Shown piece after piece: positions 27,697 through 35,745 of a DNA stretch of 64,000 nt. The notes below the pieces were generated by a model, which did not search any database, had not been told where the DNA came from, and was given only the letters and a program-made list of their open reading frames with translations. Source of the stretch: Rhodobacter huangdaonensis (GTDB lineage Bacteria > Pseudomonadota > Alphaproteobacteria > Rhodobacterales > Rhodobacteraceae); NCBI RefSeq assembly GCF_004022465.1, contig NZ_SAVA01000004.1:323222-387221 (forward strand). Direction: 5' to 3'. The first letter of the stretch is position 1. Every line of letters begins with the position of its first letter. The position numbers were made by a program, and so were the translations under genes.

Positions 27697-29604
27697 ATGA
27701 CCGCAGAGGATGCCCACACCCGGCTGATGGAGGCCGGGCTGAACATGATCGGCCAGGCGCTGTCGATCTTTGACAGCGAGCTGCGGCTTGCGGTGTGCAA
27801 CCGGCAATTCGCGCTGATGTTCGAGCTGCCCGAGGCGCTGACCCGTCCGGGCACGCCGTTCGAGGACACCATCCGCTTCCTGGTGACGCGCGGCGAATAC
27901 GGGCCGGTGACCGATCTCGAGGAGGCGGTGCGGCTGCGCGTCGCGCAGGCGCGGACCTTTGCGCCGCATTACATGGAGCGCGCCCGCGCGAACGGGCGCA
28001 CGATTGCGGTCGAGGGGGCGCCGCTTGCGCAGGGCGGCTGGGTCACCGTCTATACCGACATCACCGAGATCAAGCGCCAGGAGGGGCTGTTGCGGGCCCG
28101 CTCGCAGGAGCTGTCGGTGCAGGTGCTCGACCATGCCGAGCGGCTGGCGGCGGCGAACCGCGAGCTTGGCGCGACGAATGCCGCGCTTGCCGAGACGCAG
28201 CGCGAGCTGACCGCGATCGAGGCGCGCACGCGCCAGGTGAACGAGATGATGCCCGCCCATATCGCGCATGTGGATTGCGGGCTGATCTACACCTTCTCGA
28301 ACCGCAAGCTGCCCTCGGTGATGCCCGGATCGGTGCTCGATCCGGTCGGCCGGCACGCCGCCGAGGCGCTTGGCGCCGACACCTTCGCGCGCATCGAGCC
28401 CGGCTTTGCGCGGGCGCTCGCCGGCGAGGCAAACGTGCGCGAGATCACCCATACGCCCTCGGGGCGGCGGGTGCGCATCGCGCTGACCCCCGACCGCGAT
28501 GCGGCAGGCGAGGTGGTGGGGGTCTATATCCTCTCGACCGATGTCACGCATGAGGCGCAGGCCCGCGCGGCGCTCGCGCAATCGGCCAAGCGCGAGCTCG
28601 CCGGCCACCTGACCTCGGGGCTTGCGCATGATTTCGCGAACCTGCTGACCGTCATTCTGGGCCTGCAGGGGCGGCTTGCGCGGATGCCCGACCTGCCTCC
28701 CGACGCGGCCGAGATCGCCCGCGGCACGCTGGCCGCGGCGCGGCGCGGCGGCACGCTTCTGGACCGCATCGCCGCGATCTCGGGCCGGCGCGCGCTGCGC
28801 CCCGAGGCGGTGGAGCTGCGCCCGCTGGTCGAGGATATCGCGGCGATGGCGCGCCCGACGCTCGGTGACGCGGTGCGGCTCGAGACCTTCGTCGGCGGGC
28901 TCGACCTGCCGGTGCTGGTCGATCCCGGTCAGCTGCAGGACAGCCTGCTGAATCTGCTCCTGAACGCGCGCGATGCGATGGGGCCGCGCGGCGGCACGAT
29001 CCGGATCGAACTGCACCCGGTGCGCGACACCTGGGTCGAGATTTCGGTCACCGACACCGGCCCCGGCTTTTCGGCCGAGGCGCTCGCCCGCGGGCTCGAC
29101 CCGTTCTTCACGACGAAGGGCGGCGAGGGCTCGGGGCTTGGCCTGTCGATGGTCTATGACCAGACGAAGCTGGCGGGGGGCACCGTGCAGCTCGAGAACA
29201 CCGAGGAGGGCGCGCGCGTCACCCTGCGCCTGCCGCTGCGCCCCGCCGGCGCGCCTTCCGCGCCGATGCTGGTGCTGCTGGTCGAGGACAATGACGAGAT
29301 CCGCGCGAATGTGCGCGAGATGCTGCGCGGCCTCGGCCATACGGTGATCGAGGCGGCAAGCGTCGCCGAGGCCGAGGCGCTGACCGCACTGCCCGACATC
29401 GCGATGGTGCTCTCCGACATCCAGTTGCCGGGCGAGGCGACCGGGGTCGATCTTGCCCGCCGCCTTGCGCCGCGGGTGCCGGTGGTGCTGATGACCTCGC
29501 TGCCGCCGGGCGATGCACTGCGCGCCTCCGCCCCCTGCGCGGTGCTGCAAAAACCCTTCTCCGCGCGCGAACTTGCCGCCCTGATCGACGGAGCCCGCCG
29601 ATGA
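27697..29604 (+). CDS. Cytoplasmic hybrid sensor histidine kinase/response regulator
   Basis: A 635-residue hybrid kinase without membrane segments. A PAS domain at about 10-130 (FDSELRLAVCNRQF to YTDITEIKR) is followed by a coiled coil (130-185) and a second PAS-like domain (190-295). The phospho-acceptor is His311 in LAHDFANLL. The ATPase domain spans about 390-515 (N box LLNLLLNARDAM, G1 DTGPGF, G2 GSGLGLSM). The C-terminal receiver has phospho-Asp574 (VLSDIQLPG) and a late QKPFS lysine. It resembles NahK/ErcS-like sensors. Divergent from the acyl-CoA synthetase/Liv operon, which it may control. It shares ATGA with the next gene. Confidence 0.9.
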   Translation: MTAEDAHTRLMEAGLNMIGQALSIFDSELRLAVCNRQFALMFELPEALTRPGTPFEDTIRFLVTRGEYGPVTDLEEAVRLRVAQARTFAPHYMERARANGRTIAVEGAPLAQGGWVTVYTDITEIKRQEGLLRARSQELSVQVLDHAERLAAANRELGATNAALAETQRELTAIEARTRQVNEMMPAHIAHVDCGLIYTFSNRKLPSVMPGSVLDPVGRHAAEALGADTFARIEPGFARALAGEANVREITHTPSGRRVRIALTPDRDAAGEVVGVYILSTDVTHEAQARAALAQSAKRELAGHLTSGLAHDFANLLTVILGLQGRLARMPDLPPDAAEIARGTLAAARRGGTLLDRIAAISGRRALRPEAVELRPLVEDIAAMARPTLGDAVRLETFVGGLDLPVLVDPGQLQDSLLNLLLNARDAMGPRGGTIRIELHPVRDTWVEISVTDTGPGFSAEALARGLDPFFTTKGGEGSGLGLSMVYDQTKLAGGTVQLENTEEGARVTLRLPLRPAGAPSAPMLVLLVEDNDEIRANVREMLRGLGHTVIEAASVAEAEALTALPDIAMVLSDIQLPGEATGVDLARRLAPRVPVVLMTSLPPGDALRASAPCAVLQKPFSARELAALIDGARR

Positions 29605-30305
29605 CTGCCCCGCATGTCGCCATCCTCGACGACGAGCCCGAGATCCGCCGGATGCTGTCGGATGCACTGGAAGAAGCGGGCTTCCGCACCACCTGCTATG
29701 CCCGCGCGACCGAGTTCGAGGCGGGGCTGAAACGTGCCCAGCCCGATGTCTGCCTCGTCGATCTGGGCCTGCCCGACCGTGACGGGCTGGCGCTGGTGCA
29801 CCGGCTGGCGCTGGAACAGGGGGCGGCGATCATCATCATCTCGGGGCGCGCGCAGGTGCAGGACCGCGTCACCGGGCTGGAACTTGGGGCCGACGACTAC
29901 ATCATCAAGCCGTTCGATCCGACCGAGGTGGTGGCCCGCATCCGCGCCCGCCTGCGCAAGCCCCGCGCCGAGGCGGCACCGGCCGCGCAGACCGCCGATT
30001 TCGCCGGCTGGCGCGCGCAGTTCGACCGCTACGTGCTGACCGATGCCGGGGGCCGCGAGACGCCGTTTTCGCACGCCGAGGGCGAGGTGCTGCGGCTCTT
30101 TCTCGAAAGCCCGAACCGGCTCATCACCCGCGCGCAGATGCAGGAGGCGCTGGGCAGCGGCGCCGGCGAAAGTTTCGACCGGGCGATGGACGTGCGGATC
30201 TCGCGGCTGCGCACGAAACTTGGCGAAGATCCGAAGAACCCGCGCCTGATCAAGACGATCTACGGCGCGGGCTACATCTTTCTGGGCGAGGTGCGCTGGA
30301 GCTGA
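29601..30305 (+). CDS. OmpR/PhoB-family response regulator
   Basis: A 234-residue DNA-binding response regulator. The receiver (1-118) has acidic cluster DDEPE, phospho-Asp54 (VDLGLPD) and the conserved IKPFDP lysine. The winged-helix output domain (135-234) has HAEGEVLRLFLE, RAMDVRISRLRTKLGED and the final IKTIYGAGYIF. It is translationally coupled to the hybrid kinase (ATGA overlap 29601-29604), so it is the cognate output of a phosphorelay or a second target beside the fused receiver. Confidence 0.93.
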   Translation: MTAPHVAILDDEPEIRRMLSDALEEAGFRTTCYARATEFEAGLKRAQPDVCLVDLGLPDRDGLALVHRLALEQGAAIIIISGRAQVQDRVTGLELGADDYIIKPFDPTEVVARIRARLRKPRAEAAPAAQTADFAGWRAQFDRYVLTDAGGRETPFSHAEGEVLRLFLESPNRLITRAQMQEALGSGAGESFDRAMDVRISRLRTKLGEDPKNPRLIKTIYGAGYIFLGEVRWS

Positions 30306-30371
30306 TTTTGCGCTGGCAATGGCGGCGCGCTTCTGATTCCCTTGGATCAGACCCCTGCGGAAGGCACTGCC

Positions 30372-30611
30372 ATGCTGACCATCCTGCTTCACCGCACCCC
30401 GGCGCGCGCCTTCTACCGCGTGGAAATCTCCGACAACCTGTTCGGCGAATATACCGTGCTGCGCGAATGGGGGCGTGGCGGGCGCGCGGCCGGGGCGCGG
30501 GTGAACTGGTTTTCCAACCTGCGCGACGCGGTGCAGGCGGCCGACCGCTGGCGGGGCCGGGCGATCTCGCGCGGCTACCGGCTGAGCGAGCGGCGCACCG
30601 CGCAGGGCTGA
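30372..30611 (+). CDS. WGR-domain protein
   Basis: A 79-residue protein that is essentially one WGR domain (TVLREWGRGG, then a basic C-terminal helix). WGR domains occur next to catalytic domains in PARPs and in free-standing bacterial proteins, where they are thought to bind nucleic acids. Start at ATG 30372 is preferred over the TTG at 30342. It sits between the two-component genes and a saccharopine dehydrogenase-like gene; function is unknown. Confidence 0.8.
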   Translation: MLTILLHRTPARAFYRVEISDNLFGEYTVLREWGRGGRAAGARVNWFSNLRDAVQAADRWRGRAISRGYRLSERRTAQG

Positions 30612-30622
30612 GGAGGGCGGCG

Positions 30623-31765
30623 ATGGCAATGATCCACTGGTGCGGCACGGGGCTGAGCTCGGGGCCGGGGCTGCGCCGGCTGATCGACGCGGGCCGCGCG
30701 CTCACCGTCTGGACGATCGAACGGCCGCAGGCCGAGGCGCTGCTTGCCGGCCGCCGCGCCCGCATCGCCGACTACAGCCTGCCCGCGCTCGAGGCGACGC
30801 TGCGGCCGGGCGATGTTGTCGTCTCGATGCTGCCGCCCGACCTGCATCTGGCGCTTGCCCGGCTCGCGCTGCACCGGCAGGCGCATTTCGTCTGCGCCTC
30901 GGAGCTGACGCCCGAGTTGCGCGGGCTTGATGCGGCGGCGCGCAAGGCGGGCGTCGCGGTGGTGGGCGAGGTCGGGCTTGCCCCCGGCATCGACCATCTG
31001 ATGGCGCATGATCTGGTCGCCGATTACCGCGCCTCGGGCACCATCGCGCCGGGCGATACGGTGTCGTTTCACAGCTATTGCGGCGGCATCCCGGCGCGGC
31101 CAAACGCCTTTCGCTACAAGTTCAGCTGGTCGCCGCTTGGCGTCTTGCGCGGGCTGAAATCGCCCTCGCGCTCGATCCGCCACTTCAGCGAGCTGCGGCT
31201 TGCCCACCCCTGGGAGGGGGTGACGCGCTATGACGCGCCGCTGCCGCGCCCCGAGACCTTCGAGGTCTATCCGAGCCGCGACAGCCTCGGCTACATCGGC
31301 GACTATCGTTTCGATCCGAGCTGGCGGATCGAGGATTTCGTCCGTGGCACGCTGCGGCTTCTGGGCTGGGCCGAGGCCTGGCAGCCGGTCTTCGCGGCGC
31401 TGTCGGATGCGTCGGAAGGGGCCGAGCGCCGCCTTGCGCAGCTGGCCGAGCGGCTCTTGCGCGAGAACGGCTATGCCCCGGGAGAGCCTGACCGGGTGGT
31501 GGCGGTGGTCACGCTGGCCGCGAAACGCGCCGGGCGCGCGGTCTTCGACCGCTCCTGGGTGCTCGAGGCCAAGGGCGACATCCGTGGCAGCGCGATGGCA
31601 CGGCTGGTTTCGGGGACGGTCTCGCTCGCGGTCGAGGCGGTGCTGGCGCATGACATTCCGGCGGGCGTGCAGGCCGCGCCGCATGACCCGAAGCTGGTGC
31701 AGGGCTGGCTTTCTGCGCTGCAGGTGCAGGCGCAGTATCTGGCGAAGGTGGATCACCTGGCCTGA
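30623..31765 (+). CDS. Saccharopine dehydrogenase-like oxidoreductase
   Basis: A 380-residue protein of the saccharopine dehydrogenase superfamily. A Rossmann start (MIHWCGTGLSSGPGL) is followed by VVSMLPPDLHLALA, EVGLAPGIDHLMA and HSYCGGIPARPNAFRYKFSWSP in several pieces, all typical of the LYS9/glutamate-forming branch. That branch oxidises saccharopine to glutamate and aminoadipate semialdehyde in lysine breakdown. The partner LYS1-like enzyme is not in the window, so the pathway assignment is inference. GAGGAGG lies just before ATG 30623. The gene ends at intergenic element copy B. Confidence 0.8.
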   Translation: MAMIHWCGTGLSSGPGLRRLIDAGRALTVWTIERPQAEALLAGRRARIADYSLPALEATLRPGDVVVSMLPPDLHLALARLALHRQAHFVCASELTPELRGLDAAARKAGVAVVGEVGLAPGIDHLMAHDLVADYRASGTIAPGDTVSFHSYCGGIPARPNAFRYKFSWSPLGVLRGLKSPSRSIRHFSELRLAHPWEGVTRYDAPLPRPETFEVYPSRDSLGYIGDYRFDPSWRIEDFVRGTLRLLGWAEAWQPVFAALSDASEGAERRLAQLAERLLRENGYAPGEPDRVVAVVTLAAKRAGRAVFDRSWVLEAKGDIRGSAMARLVSGTVSLAVEAVLAHDIPAGVQAAPHDPKLVQGWLSALQVQAQYLAKVDHLA

Positions 31766-31806
31766 GCTCGCAGGGGGCCCGCCCCCTCTTTCGCTGACGC
31801 GAAATT

Positions 31807-31884
31807 CACCCCCGGGATATTTGGGGCAATTGGAAGCAGCGAGCCGTGCTCATCTTCCAATCGCAGTCAAATATCCCGGGGGTG
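31807..31884. repeat. Intergenic palindromic element, copy B
   Basis: Arms CACCCCCGGGATATTT (31807-31822) and AAATATCCCGGGGGTG (31869-31884) form a 16-bp perfect stem. CAATTGGAAG and CTTCCAAT(C/T) add an inner stem. Flanking GGGGGC/GCCCCC blocks match copy A. It lies between convergent genes (saccharopine dehydrogenase-like and rluA). Confidence 0.85.
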
Positions 31885-31918
31885 AGGCCGCAGGCCGAGG
31901 GGGCAGCGCCCCCTTGCC

Positions 31919-32572
31919 TCAGAACGGGCAGGGCGCGGTGAAGGTCATGTGGCGCCCGCCGTCGGGGTGGCGCAGGCGCAGGCTTTCGGCGTGCAGCATC
32001 AGCCGCGGGAAGTCCCGTGCCGGCCCTTCGGCATAGAGCGGATCGCCAAGGATCGGGTGGCCGGTCTCTCGCATGTGCACGCGCAGCTGGTGGCTGCGCC
32101 CGGTGAGCGGGGTCAGCCGCACCCGCGTCGTGCCGTCGGCATCCAGCCGCAGCACGCGCCAGTCGGTCTGTGCCGGGCGGCCGTTTTCATGGTCGACATG
32201 CTGGCGCGGCCGGTTCGGCCAGTCGACGCAGAGCGGCAGGTCGACATGGCCTTCCTTCGGCTCGAGATGGCCCCAGAGCCGGGCGAGGTAGTGCTTCTTC
32301 GTCTGCCGGTGCTCGAACTGCAGGCCGAGGTGGCGTTGCGCATGCGGCGTCAGGCCGAAGACCATCACCCCCGAGGTGTCCATGTCGAGCCGGTGGACGA
32401 GCAGCACCGTGGGATAGGCCGCGCGCAGCCGCGCGATCAGGCAATCGGCGCGGTCCTCGCCCTTGCCGGGCACCGAGAGCAGCCCGGCCGGCTTGTCGAC
32501 CACGAGGATCTCGTGATCGGCGTGCAGGATGCGGGGCTGTTCGGTCGTGGGGGTGTAGACGAAATCGGTCAT
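31919..32572 (-). CDS. rluA: RluA-family rRNA/tRNA pseudouridine synthase
   Basis: A 217-residue pseudouridine synthase without an S4 domain, the same size as E. coli RluA (219 aa), which modifies 23S U746 and tRNA U32. The catalytic motif HRLDMDTSGVMVFG contains the active-site Asp. LTGRSHQLRVHM and GHPILGDPLYA follow in the expected order. Dual specificity is inferred from length and motifs only. ATG 32572 is the first in-frame start beside the LysE-type gene 3' end. Confidence 0.85.
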   Translation of the reverse strand: MTDFVYTPTTEQPRILHADHEILVVDKPAGLLSVPGKGEDRADCLIARLRAAYPTVLLVHRLDMDTSGVMVFGLTPHAQRHLGLQFEHRQTKKHYLARLWGHLEPKEGHVDLPLCVDWPNRPRQHVDHENGRPAQTDWRVLRLDADGTTRVRLTPLTGRSHQLRVHMRETGHPILGDPLYAEGPARDFPRLMLHAESLRLRHPDGGRHMTFTAPCPF

Positions 32573-32609
32573 GGCGCCCAGATGGCGCGCGGGCGCGGCG
32601 AAATCAAGC

Positions 32610-33236
32610 TCAGTCGAGGGCGAGTTTCGCCGCGAGCCCGCCGAACAGCAGCGCCGCGACCCTGTTCAGCACCCCCATCCGCCGCGCGAGCCGGGTGCCG
32701 AGCCAGCCCGCCGAGGCGCCGTAGCCCATGGTGATCAGGGTGCCGCCGGTGAAGACGATGCCGCCGAGGATCAGCATCTGCTGCCACAGCGGCCCGATCG
32801 CCGGGTCGGTGAACTGCGGCAGGTAGGCCAGCATGAAGAGCGCGACCTTGGGGTTCAGCACATTGGTGATCACGCCACGGCGGAAGGCGTCACGGGGCAG
32901 CAGCGCGCCGCCCACGCTTTCGGGCGGCGGCACCACCGCGCGCCAGCTTTTCACCGCGATCCACAGCAGATAGGCCGCCCCCGCCCAGCGGACGATGTCG
33001 AGCGTGCCGGGATGCGCCGCCACCAGCGCGGCAAGGCCGAAGGCGGTGGCACAGGTGTGGAAGATGCCGCCGATGCCGACACCAAAGCCCGCCGCCACCC
33101 CGGCCTTCGGCCCGCCCTGCAGCCCCGAGGCGATGGCGAACAGAACATCCGAGCCGGGCGTCAGGTTCAGCACCAGCGCGCCGGCCAGAAAGGCAAGCAG
33201 CGTCGCCGGCGGAAAGGCCATCAAGGTCTCGAGCAT
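32610..33236 (-). CDS. LysE/RhtB-family amino-acid exporter
   Basis: A 208-residue membrane protein with five to six hydrophobic segments. The LysE/RhtB N-terminal motif VLNLTPGSDVLFAIASGLQGG and GFGVGIGGIFHTCATAFGL are clear. Members export lysine, homoserine, threonine, leucine or related amino acids by proton antiport. Nothing here fixes the substrate. It lies 22 nt downstream of ridA on the same strand, so it is probably cotranscribed with it. Confidence 0.9.
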   Translation of the reverse strand: MLETLMAFPPATLLAFLAGALVLNLTPGSDVLFAIASGLQGGPKAGVAAGFGVGIGGIFHTCATAFGLAALVAAHPGTLDIVRWAGAAYLLWIAVKSWRAVVPPPESVGGALLPRDAFRRGVITNVLNPKVALFMLAYLPQFTDPAIGPLWQQMLILGGIVFTGGTLITMGYGASAGWLGTRLARRMGVLNRVAALLFGGLAAKLALD

Positions 33237-33258
33237 GTCGGGGCTCCTTCGGGGCGTT

Positions 33259-33663
33259 TCACCCGACGCTAGCCTGAAGTGCGGCCGCCGTCACCTCGAC
33301 TTCGACAAGGAACTCGGCGCGGGTGAAGCCGGTGACGATGACGAGGGTCGAGGCGGGCAGATTGCCCGAGCCCGCCAGCCATTCGTCGCGCGCCGCCATG
33401 TACTCGGGGAAATGCGCCCGATCGGTGACGAAGGCGTTGATCCGGACCACGTCAGCCGGTCCCATTCCCGCCTCGGCGAGGATCGCGGCGACATTGGCAA
33501 AGCACAGCCGGGCCTGTTCGCGCACCGTGGCCGGGGCGACGTCATCGGGGCCGAGGCCGAGCTGGCCCGAGGTCATCACCAGCCGCGCGCCGGGCGGCAG
33601 CTCGACGCCATGGGCATAGGCGCCGAAGGGCGGGCGGATCGAGGTCGGGGCAAGGGCACGCAT
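33259..33663 (-). CDS. RidA/YjgF-family enamine/imine deaminase
   Basis: A 134-residue RidA-family protein. Recognisable parts are FGAYAHGVELPPGARLVMTSGQLG, EQARLCFANVAAILAEAGM, VRINAFVTD and the C-terminal VEVEVTAAAL. Family members hydrolyse reactive enamines and imines released by PLP enzymes, or act in pyrimidine and aromatic breakdown. The catalytic Arg is conserved in position, but this is one of the divergent YjgF subgroups. It shares a divergent control region (palindrome 33759-33778) with the heterocycle operon. Confidence 0.85.
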   Translation of the reverse strand: MRALAPTSIRPPFGAYAHGVELPPGARLVMTSGQLGLGPDDVAPATVREQARLCFANVAAILAEAGMGPADVVRINAFVTDRAHFPEYMAARDEWLAGSGNLPASTLVIVTGFTRAEFLVEVEVTAAALQASVG

Positions 33664-33758
33664 GGATAACCTCCGGTTGGTCGGGCGCCGGTTTCTTCGG
33701 GTCAGATCCTGCCCCCGGCGCCCGGCGAGAGCCATGCTTCCTGACCAAACGGGCAAAA

Positions 33759-33778
33759 TTTTCGGCATCTGCCGAAAA
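33759..33778. promoter_or_regulatory. Palindromic operator-like site between ridA and the heterocycle operon
   Basis: TTTTCGGCA, TC, TGCCGAAAA: perfect 9-bp arms at 33759-33767 and 33770-33778, in the 252-nt divergent gap. It lies 96 nt upstream of ridA and 138 nt upstream of the ABC binding-protein gene, well placed for a regulator controlling both units. The binding protein is unknown; symmetry and length would suit Lrp/AsnC- or GntR-type proteins. Confidence 0.5.
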
Positions 33779-33915
33779 CGCAGGCAGGGGTCGGGAAAAC
33801 CTGCCCAAAGCCGCGCCGTCTTCTGCCGGCATGCGGGTTTTTGCCGCACCGCCCCCTGAGCATTGCGCCGCGCCCTCCTAGGCTGGCCGCAGAGAATCAC
33901 ACCCCGGAGCCGCGC

Positions 33916-34899
33916 ATGCGCAAGATTGTCCTTTCCCTGCTTCTGTCGACCGTCGCCACCGCAGCCTCGGCGAACACGGCGGTGACCTTCGGCACCAACT
34001 GGCTGGCCCAGGCCGAGCATGGCGGCTTCTATCAGGCGGTGGCCGATGGCACCTATGCGGCCTGCGGGCTTGACGTGACGATCCAGCCGGGCGGGCCGCA
34101 GGTGAACAACCGGGCGCTGATGCTGGCGGGCAAGATCGACTTCAACATGGGCGGCAACCTGCTCGAGGAATTCTCGGCGGTGCAGGAGGGCATCCCGGTC
34201 GTCGCCGTCGCCGCGATCTTCCAGAAGGAGCCGCAGGTCATCCTGACCCATCCGGGCGCGGCGAAAAGCTTCGAGGACCTGAAGACCCTCAAGCTCCTCA
34301 TCGGCGATGCGGGCTATGCGTCCTATTATCAGTGGATGATCAAGGCCTATGGCTTCACCCCCGAGCAGCGCGAGGTCTACACCTTCAACCCCGCGCCCTT
34401 CATCGCCGATGAGAAGTCGGGGATGCAGGGCTATCTCTCGTCCGAGCCGCTGATGGTCGAGAAGGAGGGCGGCTTCAAGCCCGACGTCTGGCTGCTCGCC
34501 GATGCCGGCTATTCGACCTATTCGACGCTGATCGAGACCATGGCCGATACTGTCGCGAAGAAGCCCGAGGTGGTGAAGTGCTTCGTCGATGGCTCGATCA
34601 AGGGCTGGTACAATTTCCTTTACGGCGACAACAGCGCCGCGAAGGAGAAGATCAAGAAGGACAACCCCGACATGACCGACGAGCAGCTCGCCTTCGGCAT
34701 CAGCCAGCTGAAGGAGAAGGGGATCGTCGATTCGGGGGATGCGCTTGAGAAGGGCATCGGGGTGATCACCGACGCCCATGTGAAGGACTTCTTCGACAAG
34801 ATGGTCGCGGCCGGGGTCGTGCCCGGCGATCTCGACTACAAGGCCGCCTATACCACCGATTTCGTCGGCGCAGGCGTCGGCCTTGATCTGAAGAAGTGA
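33916..34899 (+). CDS. THI5/NMT1-type ABC transporter substrate-binding protein
   Basis: A 327-residue periplasmic binding protein with signal peptide MRKIVLSLLLSTVATAASA. The mature start VTFGTNWLAQAEHGGFYQAVADG and the PGGPQVNN segment belong to the NMT1/THI5-like family, whose members carry hydroxymethylpyrimidine, riboflavin, nitrate or sulfonates. No TPP or FMN riboswitch is seen upstream, which argues against plain thiamin or riboflavin supply. It is the first gene of an eight-gene operon of heterocycle-type enzymes, so the ligand is probably a nitrogen heterocycle. Confidence 0.88.
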   Translation: MRKIVLSLLLSTVATAASANTAVTFGTNWLAQAEHGGFYQAVADGTYAACGLDVTIQPGGPQVNNRALMLAGKIDFNMGGNLLEEFSAVQEGIPVVAVAAIFQKEPQVILTHPGAAKSFEDLKTLKLLIGDAGYASYYQWMIKAYGFTPEQREVYTFNPAPFIADEKSGMQGYLSSEPLMVEKEGGFKPDVWLLADAGYSTYSTLIETMADTVAKKPEVVKCFVDGSIKGWYNFLYGDNSAAKEKIKKDNPDMTDEQLAFGISQLKEKGIVDSGDALEKGIGVITDAHVKDFFDKMVAAGVVPGDLDYKAAYTTDFVGAGVGLDLKK

Positions 34900-34956
34900 T
34901 CTTCCCGGGGCGGGCCTATGGTGGCCCGCCCGAACCTTTTCCGAGACGAGGCACCG

Positions 34957-35745
34957 ATGGTGGTGACCTGGCGCAAGCCGAAACCGCTGGGCAAGCGGGC
35001 GAAACTTCTGGAGATGGCCGCGGTCGACAAGGCCTTCGCCGGGGGCACGCTGGCGCTCAGGGAGATGAACCTGACCGTGAACGAGGGCGATTTCATCTCG
35101 CTTCTCGGGCCTTCGGGCTGCGGCAAGTCGACGGCGCTGCGGCTGATTGCCGGGCTGATGCATCCGACGCGCGGGCAGATCCGCTGGGAGGGCGGCGAGG
35201 CCGAGATCGGCGTCGTCTTCCAGGAGCCGACGCTGATGCCCTGGGCGACGGTCGAGCAGAACGTCTATCTGCCCTTCCGCCTGAAGGGGCAGAGCTTCGT
35301 GCAGGTGCGCGACGACATCCACCTGGCGCTGAAGCTGGTCGGGCTCGAGGCCTTCGCGAAATCCTATCCGCGCGAGCTCTCGGGCGGGATGAAGATGCGG
35401 GTCTCGATCGCGCGGGCGATGGTGACGCGGCCGCGACTGATCCTGATGGACGAGCCCTTCGCCGCACTGGACGAGATCACCCGCCACAAGCTGAACAAGG
35501 ATCTGCTCGAGCTGAAGGAAAAGATCGCTTCGACGGTGATCTTCGTCACCCATTCGGTGTTCGAATCGGTGTTTCTGAGCGACCGCATCGTGGTGATGGC
35601 GGCCCGGCCCGGCCGGGTCTCGACCGAGCTGACCGTCGATGCGCCCTATCCGCGCGGCGAGGATTTCCGCACCTCGGCCGATTATGCCGCGCTGTGCCGC
35701 ACCGCCTCGGATGCGCTCCATGCCGCGATGGGAGAGACCGCATGA
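34957..35745 (+). CDS. ABC transporter ATP-binding protein (NitT/TauT family)
   Basis: A 262-residue ATPase of the nitrate/sulfonate/taurine class. Walker A is GPSGCGKSTALRLIAGL, the signature is ELSGGMKMRVSIARAM, and Walker B is RLILMDEPFAALDEITR. ATG 34957 follows CGAGG; an in-frame ATG at 34918 is possible. The stop overlaps the permease start (ATGA). It energises uptake of the substrate delivered by the THI5-like binding protein. Confidence 0.92.
   Translation: MVVTWRKPKPLGKRAKLLEMAAVDKAFAGGTLALREMNLTVNEGDFISLLGPSGCGKSTALRLIAGLMHPTRGQIRWEGGEAEIGVVFQEPTLMPWATVEQNVYLPFRLKGQSFVQVRDDIHLALKLVGLEAFAKSYPRELSGGMKMRVSIARAMVTRPRLILMDEPFAALDEITRHKLNKDLLELKEKIASTVIFVTHSVFESVFLSDRIVVMAARPGRVSTELTVDAPYPRGEDFRTSADYAALCRTASDALHAAMGETA

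Noticed and set aside
27502..29667. Extension of the acyl-CoA synthetase frame far upstream
   Set aside because: Homology begins at ATG 27501 with a good ribosome site; the upstream part is antisense to the histidine kinase gene.
33664..33915. TPP or FMN riboswitch before the THI5-like binding-protein gene
   Set aside because: The conserved CTGAGA and related TPP elements and the FMN consensus blocks are not visible; only a palindrome is seen.
33664..35721. Upstream extension of the ridA frame
   Set aside because: The RidA family starts at 33663. The extension is antisense to the ABC transporter genes and has no recognisable domain.
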